64,000 nt of DNA, from contig NZ_SJZJ01000002.1 in NCBI RefSeq assembly GCF_004337475.1, positions 1-64,000 on the forward strand, written 5' to 3'. Below the pieces are notes generated by a model that saw only the letters and a list, made by a program, of their open reading frames with translations, had not been told where the DNA came from and searched no databases. Each line of letters starts with the position of its first letter. Position 1 is the stretch's first letter. Both the position numbers and the translations under genes were made by a program. Origin of the DNA: Nocardioides jejuensis. Lineage in GTDB: Bacteria; Actinomycetota; Actinomycetes; Propionibacteriales; Nocardioidaceae. Positions 41,525 to 50,702 of the stretch are shown here, in pieces.

Positions 41525-42295
41525 TCAGACCAGTTCCTGCTGGTCAGCCTTGACGTACTTGTCGTAGCCCTCGGCCTCGAGCTGGTCGGCCAGCTCCGGG
41601 CCACCCTCCTCGGCGATCTTGCCGTTGACGAAGACGTGGACGAAGTCCGGCTTCACGTAGCGCAGGATGCGGGTGTAGTGCGTGATCAGCAGGACGCCCT
41701 TGCCCTCGCGCTCGGTGAAGCGGTTGATGCCCTCGGAGACGACCTTGAGCGCGTCGATGTCGAGACCGGAGTCGATCTCGTCGAGCAGCGCGACCTTGGG
41801 GTCGAGGAGGTCCATCTGGGCGATCTCGTGGCGCTTCTTCTCACCGCCGGAGAAGCCCTCGTTGACCGAGCGCGAGGAGAACGCCGGGTCGAGGTTCATC
41901 TTCTCGAGGGCGCCGTTGACGTCCTTGACCCACGTGCGGAGCTTCGGGGCCTCGCCGTCGAGCGCGGTCTTCGCCGTACGCAGGAAGTTGGCGACGGAGA
42001 CGCCCGGGACCTCGACGGGGTACTGCATGGCGAGGAAGAGGCCGGCCTTGGCGCGCTCGTCGACGGACATCGCGAGGACGTCCTCGCCGTCGAGGGTCAC
42101 CGTGCCGCCGGTGATCGTGTACTTGGGGTGGCCAGCGATCGAGTAGGCCAGCGTCGACTTGCCGGAGCCGTTGGGGCCCATGATCGCGTGCGTCTCGCCA
42201 TCCTTGATGGTCAGCGTGACGCCCTTGAGGATCTCCTTGGCACCGTCCTCAGTGTCGACGGTGACGTGCAGGTCGTTGATCTCGAGGGTGCTCAT
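41525..42295 (-). CDS. sufC: Fe-S cluster assembly ATPase SufC
   Basis: 256-residue ABC-type ATPase that drives the SufBCD scaffold. Walker A GPNGSGKST, the family-specific FSGGEKKRHEI signature and LLDEIDSGLDIDAL Walker B are all intact; the ISGL-type Walker B end is diagnostic for SufC. It overlaps the Rieske gene start region by 4 bases on the upstream side. Confidence 0.95.
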   Translation of the reverse strand: MSTLEINDLHVTVDTEDGAKEILKGVTLTIKDGETHAIMGPNGSGKSTLAYSIAGHPKYTITGGTVTLDGEDVLAMSVDERAKAGLFLAMQYPVEVPGVSVANFLRTAKTALDGEAPKLRTWVKDVNGALEKMNLDPAFSSRSVNEGFSGGEKKRHEIAQMDLLDPKVALLDEIDSGLDIDALKVVSEGINRFTEREGKGVLLITHYTRILRYVKPDFVHVFVNGKIAEEGGPELADQLEAEGYDKYVKADQQELV

Positions 42296-42642
42296 GCGGG
42301 GGAAACTCCATTCAGGGTGGTGGTGACGTCGACGTAGACGTCGCCATCACGGATCTCTACGGGGAAGGTGGCGACGGCTTCGGTCGCCGGGAAGCAGGTG
42401 GGCTTGCCGCTGCGCAGGTCGAACGTCGACCCGTGCAGGTAGCACTCGACGGTGCAGGTGCCGTCGGCGTCGACAGCGACCTCGCCCTCCGAGAGCGGGA
42501 TGTTGGCGTGGCTGCACATGTCCTGCAGCGCGAACACCTCGTCACCGTGCTTGGCGAGCGCCAGGTCGTAGCGGTCGACGGTCACGCCGAACGCCTCGTC
42601 CTCGGGGATGTCGGCCAGTGCGGCCGCGAACTCGAAGGCCAT
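42292..42642 (-). CDS. Rieske-type non-haem ferredoxin in suf operon
   Basis: 116 residues with a Rieske [2Fe-2S] site: CSHAN and CYLHGSTF, spaced as in bacterial dioxygenase-type ferredoxins. It lies between sufD and sufC, a position typical of actinobacterial suf operons, and probably gives or accepts electrons during cluster assembly. The start overlaps the sufD stop (TGATG). Confidence 0.9.
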   Translation of the reverse strand: MAFEFAAALADIPEDEAFGVTVDRYDLALAKHGDEVFALQDMCSHANIPLSEGEVAVDADGTCTVECYLHGSTFDLRSGKPTCFPATEAVATFPVEIRDGDVYVDVTTTLNGVSPA

Positions 42643-43829
42643 CAGGCGTTGTCCTCGGCGAGCACGTTCTTGGCCAGCTCTGCCTCGACGGTCGCGAAGA
42701 GGCTCTCCTCGAGCTCCGGCACGTCGATGTGGCGGATCAGGTCGTTGAAGAAGCCGTGCACGACCAGGCGGCGCGCCTCCTTCTCGCTGACGCCGCGCGA
42801 GCGCAGGTAGAAGAGCTGGTTGTCGTCGAAGCGACCGATGGCGGCGGCGTGGCCCGCGCCCTCGATCTCGCCGGTCTCGATCTCGAGGTTCGGCACGGAG
42901 TCCGCGTGGCACCCGTCGGTGAGGACCAGGTTGCGGTTTTCCTCGTAGGTCTCGATGCCCTCGGCGACCTTGCGGATCAGGACGTTGCCGATCCAGACGG
43001 TGCGGGCACCCTCACCCTGGAGCGCGCCCTTGTAGACGACGTTCGACTTGGTGTTGGGGGCCGTGTGGTCGACGAAGAGGCGGTGCTCGATGTGCTGCCC
43101 GGCGTCGGCGAAGTAGAGGCCGAGCATGTCGACCGAGCCACCGGGACCGGCGTAGTCGGCGGTGGTGTCGTGGCGGACCACGGAGCCACCGAAGGTGACG
43201 TCGACGTGCTTGAACGACGCGTCGCGACCGACCCGCACGTGGCGGTGTCCGACGTGGACGGCGTCGTCGGCCCAGTCGTCGATGGAGACGACGGTGAGCT
43301 GCGCGCCGTCACCGACGATGATCTCGACGTTGTCGGCGAGCGTCATCGAGCCGGTGAACCGGAAGACGACGGTGGCCTTGGAGAACGCCTCGGCAGTGAG
43401 CACGACGTGCGTGGCAGTGGCCTCGTCCTCCGCGGAGGTCGCGGTGCCGTCGACGGTCACGTAGACCGGCTCGTCGGCGATGTGCTCCTTGGGGATGGTC
43501 ACGACCAGCGTGCGGGCCGCGGCGTCCCAGGTGCGGGCGGCGATCCGGTCCCACGGCACGAGGCCGCTGAGGCCCCGCTTCGCCTCGGCCGTCGCGACGG
43601 CCTCGACGGCGATGCCCTCGGGCGCCTTGATGTCGGTCGTGAACGACGCGCCACCCAGCGGGGCGTCGGTGTGCAGACCACGCAGGCGCTTCAGCGGGGT
43701 GAACCGCCAGATCTCCTCGCGTCCCGTCGGGATGGCGTGGTCGGCGAGGTCGAACGATCCCGTCGGGTGCAGGTGGGACTCCACCTTGTCGAGCTCGAGC
43801 GCGGCGCTCAGGTTCTCAGTCACAGTCAC
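42642..43829 (-). CDS. sufD: Fe-S cluster assembly protein SufD
   Basis: About 395 residues; scaffold partner of SufB. The C-terminal half shows the right-handed helix core with VDMLGLYFADAGQHIEHRLF, HTAPNTKSNVVYKG and a conserved GHAAAIGRFDDNQLFYLRSRG end. Start codon is uncertain: GTG at 43829 or 43823, neither with a strong ribosome site. It is 47 bases downstream of sufB. Confidence 0.92.
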   Translation of the reverse strand: MTVTENLSAALELDKVESHLHPTGSFDLADHAIPTGREEIWRFTPLKRLRGLHTDAPLGGASFTTDIKAPEGIAVEAVATAEAKRGLSGLVPWDRIAARTWDAAARTLVVTIPKEHIADEPVYVTVDGTATSAEDEATATHVVLTAEAFSKATVVFRFTGSMTLADNVEIIVGDGAQLTVVSIDDWADDAVHVGHRHVRVGRDASFKHVDVTFGGSVVRHDTTADYAGPGGSVDMLGLYFADAGQHIEHRLFVDHTAPNTKSNVVYKGALQGEGARTVWIGNVLIRKVAEGIETYEENRNLVLTDGCHADSVPNLEIETGEIEGAGHAAAIGRFDDNQLFYLRSRGVSEKEARRLVVHGFFNDLIRHIDVPELEESLFATVEAELAKNVLAEDNA

Positions 43830-43876
43830 AGTTGGTGCTTTCGTACGTCGGGTGGTCGGGGCGGGCGGTGGCTGAA

Positions 43877-45316
43877 TCAGCCGACCGCGCCCTCCATCTG
43901 CAGCTCGATCAGGCGGTTCAGCTCGAGGGCGTACTCCATCGGGAGCTCCTTCGCGATGGGCTCGACGAAGCCGCGGACGATCATGGCCATGGCCTCGTCC
44001 TGCTCCATGCCGCGCTGCATCAGGTAGAAGAGCTGGTCGTCGGAGACCTTCGAGACCGAGGCCTCGTGACCCATCGAGACGTCGTCCTCGCGGATGTCGA
44101 CGTACGGGTAGGTGTCCGAGCGGGAGATCTGGTCGACCAGGAGCGCGTCGCACAGGACGTTGCTCTTGGAGCCGTGGGCACCCTCGTTGATCTGGATCAG
44201 ACCGCGGTACGACGTGCGGCCACCGCCACGCGCGACCGACTTCGACAGGATCGAGGAGGACGTGTTGGGCGCGGCGTGGACCATCTTGGCGCCGGCGTCC
44301 TGGTGCTGGCCCTCGCCCGCAAAGGCGATCGAGAGCGTCTCGCCCTTGGCGTGCTCGCCCATCAGGTAGACGGCGGGGTACTTCATCGTCACCTTGGAGC
44401 CGATGTTGCCGTCGACCCACTCCATCGTCGCGCCGGCTTCGCAGACGGCGCGCTTGGTGACGAGGTTGTAGACGTTGTTCGACCAGTTCTGGATGGTCGT
44501 GTAGCGGCAGCGGCCGCCCTTCTTGACGATGATCTCGACGACCGCGGAGTGCAGCGAGTCGGAGGAGTACACCGGCGCGGTGCAGCCCTCGACGTAGTGC
44601 ACGTAGGCGTCCTCGTCGACGATGATCAGCGTGCGCTCGAACTGGCCCATGTTCTCCGTGTTGATGCGGAAGTAGGCCTGGAGCGGGATGTCGACGTGGA
44701 CACCCTTCGGGACGTAGATGAACGAGCCACCCGACCACACGGCCGTGTTGAGCGCGGCGAACTTGTTGTCACCGACCGGGATGACGGTGCCGAAGTACTC
44801 CTTGAAGAGCTCCGGCTGCTCCTTGAGAGCCGTGTCGGTGTCGAGGAAGAGCACGCCCTGGGCCTCGAGGTCCTCGCGGATCGAGTGGTAGACGACCTCC
44901 GACTCGTACTGCGCGGCGACACCGGCGACGAGGCGCTGCTTCTCCGCCTCCGGGATGCCGAGCTTGTCGTAGGTGTTCTTGATGTCCTCGGGCAGGTCCT
45001 CCCAGGAGGCGGCCTGCTTCTCCGAGGAGCGCACGAAGTACTTGATGTTGTCGAAGTCGATCTCGTTGAGGTCGGAGCCCCACGTCGGCATCGGCTTGCG
45101 GTCGAAGAGCTTCAGGCCCTTCATGCGCAGGTCGAGCATCCACTGCGGCTCGGACTTCTTGGCCGAGATGTCGGCGACGACGTCCTCGTTGAGGCCACGC
45201 TTCGCGTTGGCACCGGCGACGTCCTTGTCGGCCCAGCCGAACTCGTACTTGCCGATGCCCTTGAGCTCGGGGTTGAGCTCCTCGATCGCGTTGGGGGTGT
45301 CCTGAGAGATCGTCAT
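43877..45316 (-). CDS. sufB: Fe-S cluster assembly protein SufB
   Basis: 479-residue main scaffold of the SufBCD complex. Hallmarks are the N-terminal [15 protein letters not shown], the central [20 protein letters not shown] and the C-terminal [21 protein letters not shown] conserved Cys region is in [13 protein letters not shown]. Its ATG overlaps the SufR stop (ATGA), so regulator and scaffold are co-translated. Confidence 0.96.
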   Translation of the reverse strand: MTISQDTPNAIEELNPELKGIGKYEFGWADKDVAGANAKRGLNEDVVADISAKKSEPQWMLDLRMKGLKLFDRKPMPTWGSDLNEIDFDNIKYFVRSSEKQAASWEDLPEDIKNTYDKLGIPEAEKQRLVAGVAAQYESEVVYHSIREDLEAQGVLFLDTDTALKEQPELFKEYFGTVIPVGDNKFAALNTAVWSGGSFIYVPKGVHVDIPLQAYFRINTENMGQFERTLIIVDEDAYVHYVEGCTAPVYSSDSLHSAVVEIIVKKGGRCRYTTIQNWSNNVYNLVTKRAVCEAGATMEWVDGNIGSKVTMKYPAVYLMGEHAKGETLSIAFAGEGQHQDAGAKMVHAAPNTSSSILSKSVARGGGRTSYRGLIQINEGAHGSKSNVLCDALLVDQISRSDTYPYVDIREDDVSMGHEASVSKVSDDQLFYLMQRGMEQDEAMAMIVRGFVEPIAKELPMEYALELNRLIELQMEGAVG

Positions 45317-46005
45317 CGCGACGCTCCGTCCTTCTTTGCAGGGATCAGGGGGATGCAGGTGGTGCAGACGCCGTCGCCGTGGGCGATGGTGGCGAGCCGC
45401 TGCACGTGGGACCCGAGCACGCGGCTGAACGCCTCGGTCTCGGCCTCGCACAGCTGCGGGAACTCATGAGCCACGTGAGACACGGGGCAGTGCTGCTGGC
45501 AGAGCTGGTCACCGATCGGCAGCGTCTGTACGCCGGCGGCGTAGCCACCACGCGTCAGCACCTCGGCCAGCGCCTCGGCCGGCGTCAGGTCGGGCTGCTC
45601 GGCGACGATCGCGGCGTAGTCACGCTCGATGAACTCCACGCGCTGACGTGCGAAGCCCATCACCGCCTCGTCTCCGCCGGTGTCCCGGAGGAAGCGCAGC
45701 GCCTGCGTGGCCAGGTCGTCGTACTGGTTGTCGAGCTGGTCGCGCCCCGCCTGCGTGAGGCGGAACGCGCGCGCCGGGCGCCCGCGACCGCGGGTCCCCG
45801 GGCCGACCCGCTGCTCCCTCGACTCCAAGGTGCCGATCTCGACCAGGTGGTCGAGATGGCGCCGCACCGCGGCCGCGGTGAGATCGAGGGCAGCCGCCAG
45901 ATCGGCAGCCGTGCGGGGACCCTGCTCGGCAATCAAACGGAGCACGCGCGCACGCGTCGAGGCGTCCCCATCAGGGACGACCGTCGAGATCCGCTCGAAT
46001 TGCAC
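45313..46005 (-). CDS. sufR: SufR-type Fe-S-sensing transcriptional repressor
   Basis: 230 residues. An N-terminal winged helix ([20 protein letters not shown]) is followed by a sensor half with Cys173 and Cys186 separated by 12 residues and Cys213 about 26 further on, the spacing used to hold the [4Fe-4S] cluster in mycobacterial SufR. Cys169 and Cys216 are extra. It opens the suf operon and should repress it when clusters are plentiful. The start is GTG at 46005, inside the candidate operator. Confidence 0.9.
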   Translation of the reverse strand: MQFERISTVVPDGDASTRARVLRLIAEQGPRTAADLAAALDLTAAAVRRHLDHLVEIGTLESREQRVGPGTRGRGRPARAFRLTQAGRDQLDNQYDDLATQALRFLRDTGGDEAVMGFARQRVEFIERDYAAIVAEQPDLTPAEALAEVLTRGGYAAGVQTLPIGDQLCQQHCPVSHVAHEFPQLCEAETEAFSRVLGSHVQRLATIAHGDGVCTTCIPLIPAKKDGASR

Positions 46006-46017
46006 AACAACAGTGTG
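46003..46017 (-). promoter_or_regulatory. Candidate SufR operator on the sufR start codon
   Basis: On the leftward strand this reads CACACTGTTGTTGTG, a CACA-N7-TGTG inverted repeat that includes ACACT-N5-TGTG, close to the mycobacterial SufR site as I remember it. A -10-like TATTAA (46026-46021) lies just upstream, so the operator would cover the transcription start and the GTG start codon. This suits autorepression of a leaderless or near-leaderless transcript. Confidence 0.6.
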
Positions 46018-46056
46018 ACGTTAATACGCGCGGCACTCAACGAAGGGTCCCCTAAG

Positions 46057-46893
46057 TCACGCCGACGTGCGCTTCCGGAAGGCCCGCAGAGCGAGCGGCG
46101 CCATCACCAGCGTGATGATCACGACCCAGATCAGCGTCGCGATCTCCGGGTGGTGCAGCGGGTACGCCGCCGAGGCCGGCACGCCGTCGGGGTCGTTGCC
46201 CCAGAGGTTGCGGACCGCCTGGACCAGCGACGAGATCGGGTTCCACTCCGCGATCGCACGCAGCCACGGCTCCATGCGGTCGGTCGGCGAGAACGTGTTG
46301 GCCAGGAAGGTGATCGGGAACATCGTCGCGAACATCAGCCCGTTGACCGCCTCGACCGAGCGCATCGCGGAGCCGACGAGGATGCCGACCCAGATCATCG
46401 CGAAGCCCCACGCGATCAGCAGCAGATAACCGAGGACGGCGTCGACGAAGCTCCCCCGGATCCGCCAGCCGACGACCAGACCGGTCAGCGACATGACGAC
46501 GAGGCCGATGCTCGAGTGGATCAGGCTGGAGATGCTCCGCCCGACCAGGACCGCGGCCGGGTTGATCGGCAGCGACCGCATCCGGTCGACGATGCCCTTG
46601 TCGAGGTCGGCCGTCAGGCCCAGCGCGACGATGAACGACGAGAACGTGATCGTCTGCCCCATGATCCCGCCCAGCAGCCACTCGCGATATCCCGCCGGCG
46701 AGTCCGTCTGGATCGACGAGCCGAAGACATAGGCGAAGAGCAGCACGAACATGACCGGCTGGATGGTGACGTCCATCAGCATCTCGGGCATGCGCTTGAT
46801 GTGGGTCAGGTTGCGCCGCGTGATCACGAGGGACTGGCGCAGCAGTCCGCCGCGGCGTACGCCGATCTCGGGCTGGAGGTCGAGGCCGCTCAT
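46057..46893 (-). CDS. ABC-2 type permease (DrrB-like)
   Basis: 278 residues with six helices; the N-terminal LVITRRNLTHIKRMPEMLMDVTIQPVMF resembles DrrB-type drug or lipid exporters. The stretch MGQTITFSSFIVALGLTADLDKGIVDRMRSLP is the family's coupling-loop signature. It overlaps its ATPase gene by 4 bases and is the permease of that pair. Confidence 0.88.
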   Translation of the reverse strand: MSGLDLQPEIGVRRGGLLRQSLVITRRNLTHIKRMPEMLMDVTIQPVMFVLLFAYVFGSSIQTDSPAGYREWLLGGIMGQTITFSSFIVALGLTADLDKGIVDRMRSLPINPAAVLVGRSISSLIHSSIGLVVMSLTGLVVGWRIRGSFVDAVLGYLLLIAWGFAMIWVGILVGSAMRSVEAVNGLMFATMFPITFLANTFSPTDRMEPWLRAIAEWNPISSLVQAVRNLWGNDPDGVPASAAYPLHHPEIATLIWVVIITLVMAPLALRAFRKRTSA

Positions 46894-47888
46894 GCCGTGA
46901 CCTCCTCGGCGTGATCGACGGCCGCGCCGTCGAGCTCCTCGGCACGGTGTCCGGTGAGGTGCAGGAAGACGTCGTCGAGGCTGGGCCGCTTCAGGCCGAG
47001 GTCGTCGAGCTCGATGGCGCTGTCCGCGAAGACCCCGGCGATGCGGGTCATGTCGGCCAGTCCGCTGGCAGCCGCGGTGATCTGGCGCGACGCCGCGTCG
47101 ACGTGGACCTCGGCGATCGAGGACCGGACCAGGCGCTCGGCCTCGGCGAGGTCGTCGGACTTCGAGACCGTCACGACGATCGACGCCTTGCCTGCGGCGT
47201 CCTTGAGCTGGAGCGGGGTGCCCTGCGCGATGACCGTGCCCCGGTCGATGACGACGATGTCGTCGGCGAGGTGGTCGGCCTCCTCCAGGTACTGCGTCGT
47301 CAGCAACAGCGTCGTGCCCTCGCTGACGAGGTCGCGCAGCACCTCCCAGAGCTCGACACGGCTGCGCGGGTCCAGGCCCGTCGTCGGCTCGTCGAGGAAG
47401 AGGACCGGCGGGTGGGCGATCAGGCTGACCGCGAGGTCCAGCCGGCGGCGCATGCCGCCCGAGTAACCCTTGGCGATCCGGCCGGCTGCCTCAGTGAGGG
47501 AGAAGCGTTCGAGCAGCTCATCGCTGCGACGCTTCACCTCCGCAGTCGGCAGCCCGTAGAGCGCGCCGATCATCCGCAGGTTCTCCCGACCGGTCAGCAG
47601 CTCGTCGACCGTCGCCGCCTGCCCGGTCAGGCCGAGCCGCGCCCGCACCTCCGCCGGGTGCCGCAACACGTCGAATCCGGCGACCCGCGCGGTGCCGGCC
47701 GTGGGCTTGGTCAGGGTGGTCATCATGCGGACCGTCGTGGTCTTGCCGGCACCGTTGGGGCCGAGCAGACCGAGCACGGTGCCCTGCGGCACTCCGAAGC
47801 TCACGCCGTCGACGGCCACGTTGTCTCCGAAGCGCTTGACCAGGCCATCGGCCTCGATCGCGAGCCCCTCCCTGGATGTCGTGGTCAT
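46890..47888 (-). CDS. ABC transporter ATP-binding protein (DrrA-like)
   Basis: 332 residues: Walker A GPNGAGKTT, signature YSGGMRRRLDLAVSL, Walker B LFLDEPTTGLD, then a ~100-residue C-terminal extension with LKRPSLDDVFLHLTGHRAEE, typical of daunorubicin-resistance DrrA ATPases. It drives the DrrB-like permease downstream. The ATG at 47888 is preferred over the longer frame, which runs through the divergent exporter. Confidence 0.9.
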   Translation of the reverse strand: MTTTSREGLAIEADGLVKRFGDNVAVDGVSFGVPQGTVLGLLGPNGAGKTTTVRMMTTLTKPTAGTARVAGFDVLRHPAEVRARLGLTGQAATVDELLTGRENLRMIGALYGLPTAEVKRRSDELLERFSLTEAAGRIAKGYSGGMRRRLDLAVSLIAHPPVLFLDEPTTGLDPRSRVELWEVLRDLVSEGTTLLLTTQYLEEADHLADDIVVIDRGTVIAQGTPLQLKDAAGKASIVVTVSKSDDLAEAERLVRSSIAEVHVDAASRQITAAASGLADMTRIAGVFADSAIELDDLGLKRPSLDDVFLHLTGHRAEELDGAAVDHAEEVTA

Positions 47889-47952
47889 GCTCACGACCCT
47901 AGGGGTGGGACTCGCGTCGGCGCATTCGACTTTGGTTCCTACACTGACGCCC

Positions 47953-48807
47953 GTGCCCGAATCCTCCGCTCCTGCCGTCGAGATCGACGGCCTGGTGATG
48001 CGGTACGGCGACAAGGTCGCCGTCGACGGACTCTCGCTCACGGTCGAGCGTGGCTCCATCACCGCCGTTCTCGGCCCCAACGGGGCCGGCAAGACCACCA
48101 CGCTCGAGACCTGCGAGGGCTTCCGGCGACCGCAGGCAGGGCACGTCCGCGTGCTCGGCCTGGACCCCGTGACCCAGCGCCGCGAGCTGCTCCCCCGGAT
48201 CGGCGTCATGCTGCAGAGCGGCGGCGCCTGGTCCGGCGTACGCGCGGAGGAGATGCTGCGCCACGTCGCCAAGCTGCACGCCAACCCGCTGCCCGTCGAC
48301 ATGCTCGTCGAGCGGCTCGGGCTGGGTGAGTGCGGCAAGACGCCGTTCCGCCGGCTCTCCGGTGGCCAGCAGCAGCGGCTGGGCCTGGCCATGGCCGTCG
48401 TGGGCCGCCCCGAGCTGGTCTTCGTCGACGAGCCGACGGCCGGCATGGACCCCGCCGCCCGGCGTACGACCTGGGAGCTGCTGCAGGAGCTGCGCGCCGA
48501 CGGCGTGACGATCGTCCTGACGACGCACTACCTCGAGGAGGCCGAGCGCCTCGCCGACATGGTGCACATCATCGACCGTGGCCAGCTGATCGCGACCGGT
48601 TCCCCGGAAGAGCTGACCCGCGGGTCCTCCGCGACCGTGCGCCTGGTCGTCGACCGCGAGCTGCCCGCCGACGCCGAGGCCGCGCTGCGTGCGGCCGTCT
48701 CGACGTGGAGCGAGCAGCACCAGGTCGGTCTCCAGTCGATCAGCTTCGGCTCCCGCACGCTCGAGGACGTCTTCCTCCACCTGACCGGACGGGAGCTCGA
48801 GTCATGA
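47953..48807 (+). CDS. ABC transporter ATP-binding protein
   Basis: 284 residues with Walker A GPNGAGKTT, signature LSGGQQQRLGLAMAV and Walker B LVFVDEPTAGMD, and a DrrA-like C-terminal tail (TLEDVFLHLTGRELE). It diverges from the DrrA-like gene with 64 bases between starts, and overlaps its own permease gene by 4 bases. TACACT at 47940-47945 is a possible -10, 7 bases before the GTG. Confidence 0.9.
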   Translation: MPESSAPAVEIDGLVMRYGDKVAVDGLSLTVERGSITAVLGPNGAGKTTTLETCEGFRRPQAGHVRVLGLDPVTQRRELLPRIGVMLQSGGAWSGVRAEEMLRHVAKLHANPLPVDMLVERLGLGECGKTPFRRLSGGQQQRLGLAMAVVGRPELVFVDEPTAGMDPAARRTTWELLQELRADGVTIVLTTHYLEEAERLADMVHIIDRGQLIATGSPEELTRGSSATVRLVVDRELPADAEAALRAAVSTWSEQHQVGLQSISFGSRTLEDVFLHLTGRELES

Positions 48808-49589
48808 GCACTGCCACCCCGGGGACCTTCACCCCGCAGCCCGGCGCCGCGCCGCTGGTCCAGCAGGTGCGCGCGCAGGCCGCGATGGAGACCAAGCTCC
48901 TGCTCCGCAACGGCGAGCAGCTGCTGATCGCCCTCGTCATCCCCGTGCTCGCGCTGGTCGGTGGCGTCGTCGGCGCGGAGCGGCTCGGCCTGACCTTCGA
49001 CGACCGGGTGGTCGACGTCCTGACGCCAGGCGTGCTCGCGCTCGGCGTGCTGTCGACGTCGTTCACCTCGCTGGCCATCGCCACCGGCTTCGAACGCCGC
49101 TACGGCCTGATCAAGCGCCTCGGCGCCTCGCCGCTCCCCCGGTTCGGCCTGCTGCTGGGCAAGGTCGTGGCCCTCTTCGGAGTCATGGCACTGCAGGCGG
49201 TCGTGATCTCCGCGGTCGGCTTCGCGCTGGGCTGGCACCCGCACGGCGGCGTCATCGGCGCGATCGTCGCCCTCTCCGGCGCGTTCCTCGGCACGCTGGC
49301 GTTCGCCTCACTCGGCCTCTTCATGGCCGGCACGCTGCGCGCCGAGGCGACCCTCGCCGCAGCCAACCTGATCTACCTCCTGCTGATGATGGGCGGCGGC
49401 GTCGTCCTCCCCCACACCTCGTACGGCGGCGGCGCCGGCGTCCTGCGCCTGCTGCCGTCCGGCGCACTCGGCGATGTGATGCGCTCGGGTCTCGCCGACG
49501 GGCAGTGCGATGCGCTGGGGATGTTCGTGCTCATGGTCTGGGCGATCGCGGGTTCGCTGCTCGCCGGCCGATTTTTCAAGTGGGAGTGA
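48804..49589 (+). CDS. ABC-2 type permease
   Basis: 261 residues, six helices, partner of the ATPase just upstream (ATGA overlap). LIALVIPVLALVGGV and LSTSFTSLAIATGFERRYGLIKRLGASPLPR are characteristic of this ABC-2 subgroup found beside ctaA in actinobacteria. Its substrate is unknown; the conserved synteny with haem A synthase hints at an oxidase-linked role. Confidence 0.88.
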   Translation: MSTATPGTFTPQPGAAPLVQQVRAQAAMETKLLLRNGEQLLIALVIPVLALVGGVVGAERLGLTFDDRVVDVLTPGVLALGVLSTSFTSLAIATGFERRYGLIKRLGASPLPRFGLLLGKVVALFGVMALQAVVISAVGFALGWHPHGGVIGAIVALSGAFLGTLAFASLGLFMAGTLRAEATLAAANLIYLLLMMGGGVVLPHTSYGGGAGVLRLLPSGALGDVMRSGLADGQCDALGMFVLMVWAIAGSLLAGRFFKWE

Positions 49590-49593
49590 CCCT

Positions 49594-50469
49594 GTGACGT
49601 CCGTGCAGCGCTGGCTCCGGTGGTCCGCCATCGCCAACCTGGTCGTGAACATCGGCATCGTCGTGACGGGTGGCGCCGTGCGCCTCACCGCGTCCGGCCT
49701 CGGCTGCCCGACGTGGCCCAAGTGCACCGAGGACAACCTCGTCTACCACGAGGACCTCGGCTTCCACGGCGCGATCGAGTTCGGCAACCGGATGCTCACG
49801 TTCGTGCTCGTCGTCGTGGCCGTCGCCTGCTTCGCGTTCGCGCTGGCCAACGTGGTGACCACCCAGAACCGTGGCCGGTGGGCGATCCTCTGGCTCTCGG
49901 TCGGCATCGCCCTCGGCATCCCGGCCCAGGCGGTCGTCGGCGGCATCACCGTGCTCACCGACCTGAACCCGTGGATCGTCGCGATCCACCTGCTCATCTC
50001 GATGGGCATGATCGGCCTCTGCGTCTGGCTGGTCGACGAGGTCATGGGTCCCGTGCGTCCGGCCGCCTCAGCACCGTCGCGGGCGCTCGCCTGGACGGTC
50101 CTCGCCGTCGGAGCGGTCGTGCTCTGGCTGGGCACGGTCGTCACCGGATCGGGCCCGCACGCCGGCGACGAGAAGGCGCCGCGCAACGGCCTCGACCCGG
50201 CGGTCGCCTCGCACGTACACGGCTTCGCGGTCTGGGCGCTGGTGCTGCTGACGATCACGCTGATGGTCCTCGCCGCGCGGCGCAACGAGCGCACCCTCGC
50301 CTTCTTCGCCTCGGTGCTGCTCGGCATCGAGCTCGGCCAGGGCGTCCTCGGGTACGTCCAGTACTACACGGACCTGCCGGGCCTCCTGGTCGGTCTCCAC
50401 ATGCTCGGCGCCGCCCTCGTCGCAGCGGGTCTCGCCCGCGTCGTCCTGACGACGCGCGCTCGCGCCTGA
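49594..50469 (+). CDS. ctaA: Haem A synthase (COX15/CtaA)
   Basis: Converts haem O to haem A for aa3 cytochrome oxidase. The 291-residue protein has eight helices in two similar halves; GGAVRLTASGLGCPTWPKC and the paired His residues in FHGAIEFGNR, VAIHLLIS, SHVHGFAVW and GLHMLGA fit the family. The GTG starts 4 bases after the ABC permease stop. ctaB lies 3 kb away. Confidence 0.93.
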   Translation: MTSVQRWLRWSAIANLVVNIGIVVTGGAVRLTASGLGCPTWPKCTEDNLVYHEDLGFHGAIEFGNRMLTFVLVVVAVACFAFALANVVTTQNRGRWAILWLSVGIALGIPAQAVVGGITVLTDLNPWIVAIHLLISMGMIGLCVWLVDEVMGPVRPAASAPSRALAWTVLAVGAVVLWLGTVVTGSGPHAGDEKAPRNGLDPAVASHVHGFAVWALVLLTITLMVLAARRNERTLAFFASVLLGIELGQGVLGYVQYYTDLPGLLVGLHMLGAALVAAGLARVVLTTRARA

Positions 50470-50488
50470 CGCCACCCGCACCGCCTGG

Positions 50489-50575
50489 ATGCGGCGAGTC
50501 GCACATGCGAAGGGACACGCCGGCCGGACCTGTGCCGACGGCGCGTCGTCTCGCACGTGCGACTCAGTGCGCCAT
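50489..50575. repeat. Family C hairpin repeat, copy 2
   Basis: ATGCGGCGAGTCGCACATGCG on the left and CGCACGTGCGACTCAGTGCG on the right form an imperfect hairpin with the same GGCGAGTCGCA and CGCACGTGCGACTC elements as 39200-39281. The interior again carries GACACGCC near the left arm and GGCGCGTCG near the right. It lies after ctaA in a 233-base gap that otherwise holds no gene. Confidence 0.7.
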
Positions 50576-50702
50576 GGCTCGGGTCGCGCGACCGCTGACG
50601 GTTTCCCGGTGCGACGGCCCTCGGGAGACGCCTTCCCGAATGTCCGTTTTGGGTCGACACTGAACTGACGGCCGCGCCCGGCCGCCAGGCAGGGGTCGTG
50701 CC

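Noticed and set aside
46057..49589. Antibiotic biosynthesis cluster suggested by DrrAB-like exporters
   Set aside because: No biosynthetic genes are nearby, and these exporters beside suf and ctaA are part of common actinobacterial synteny.
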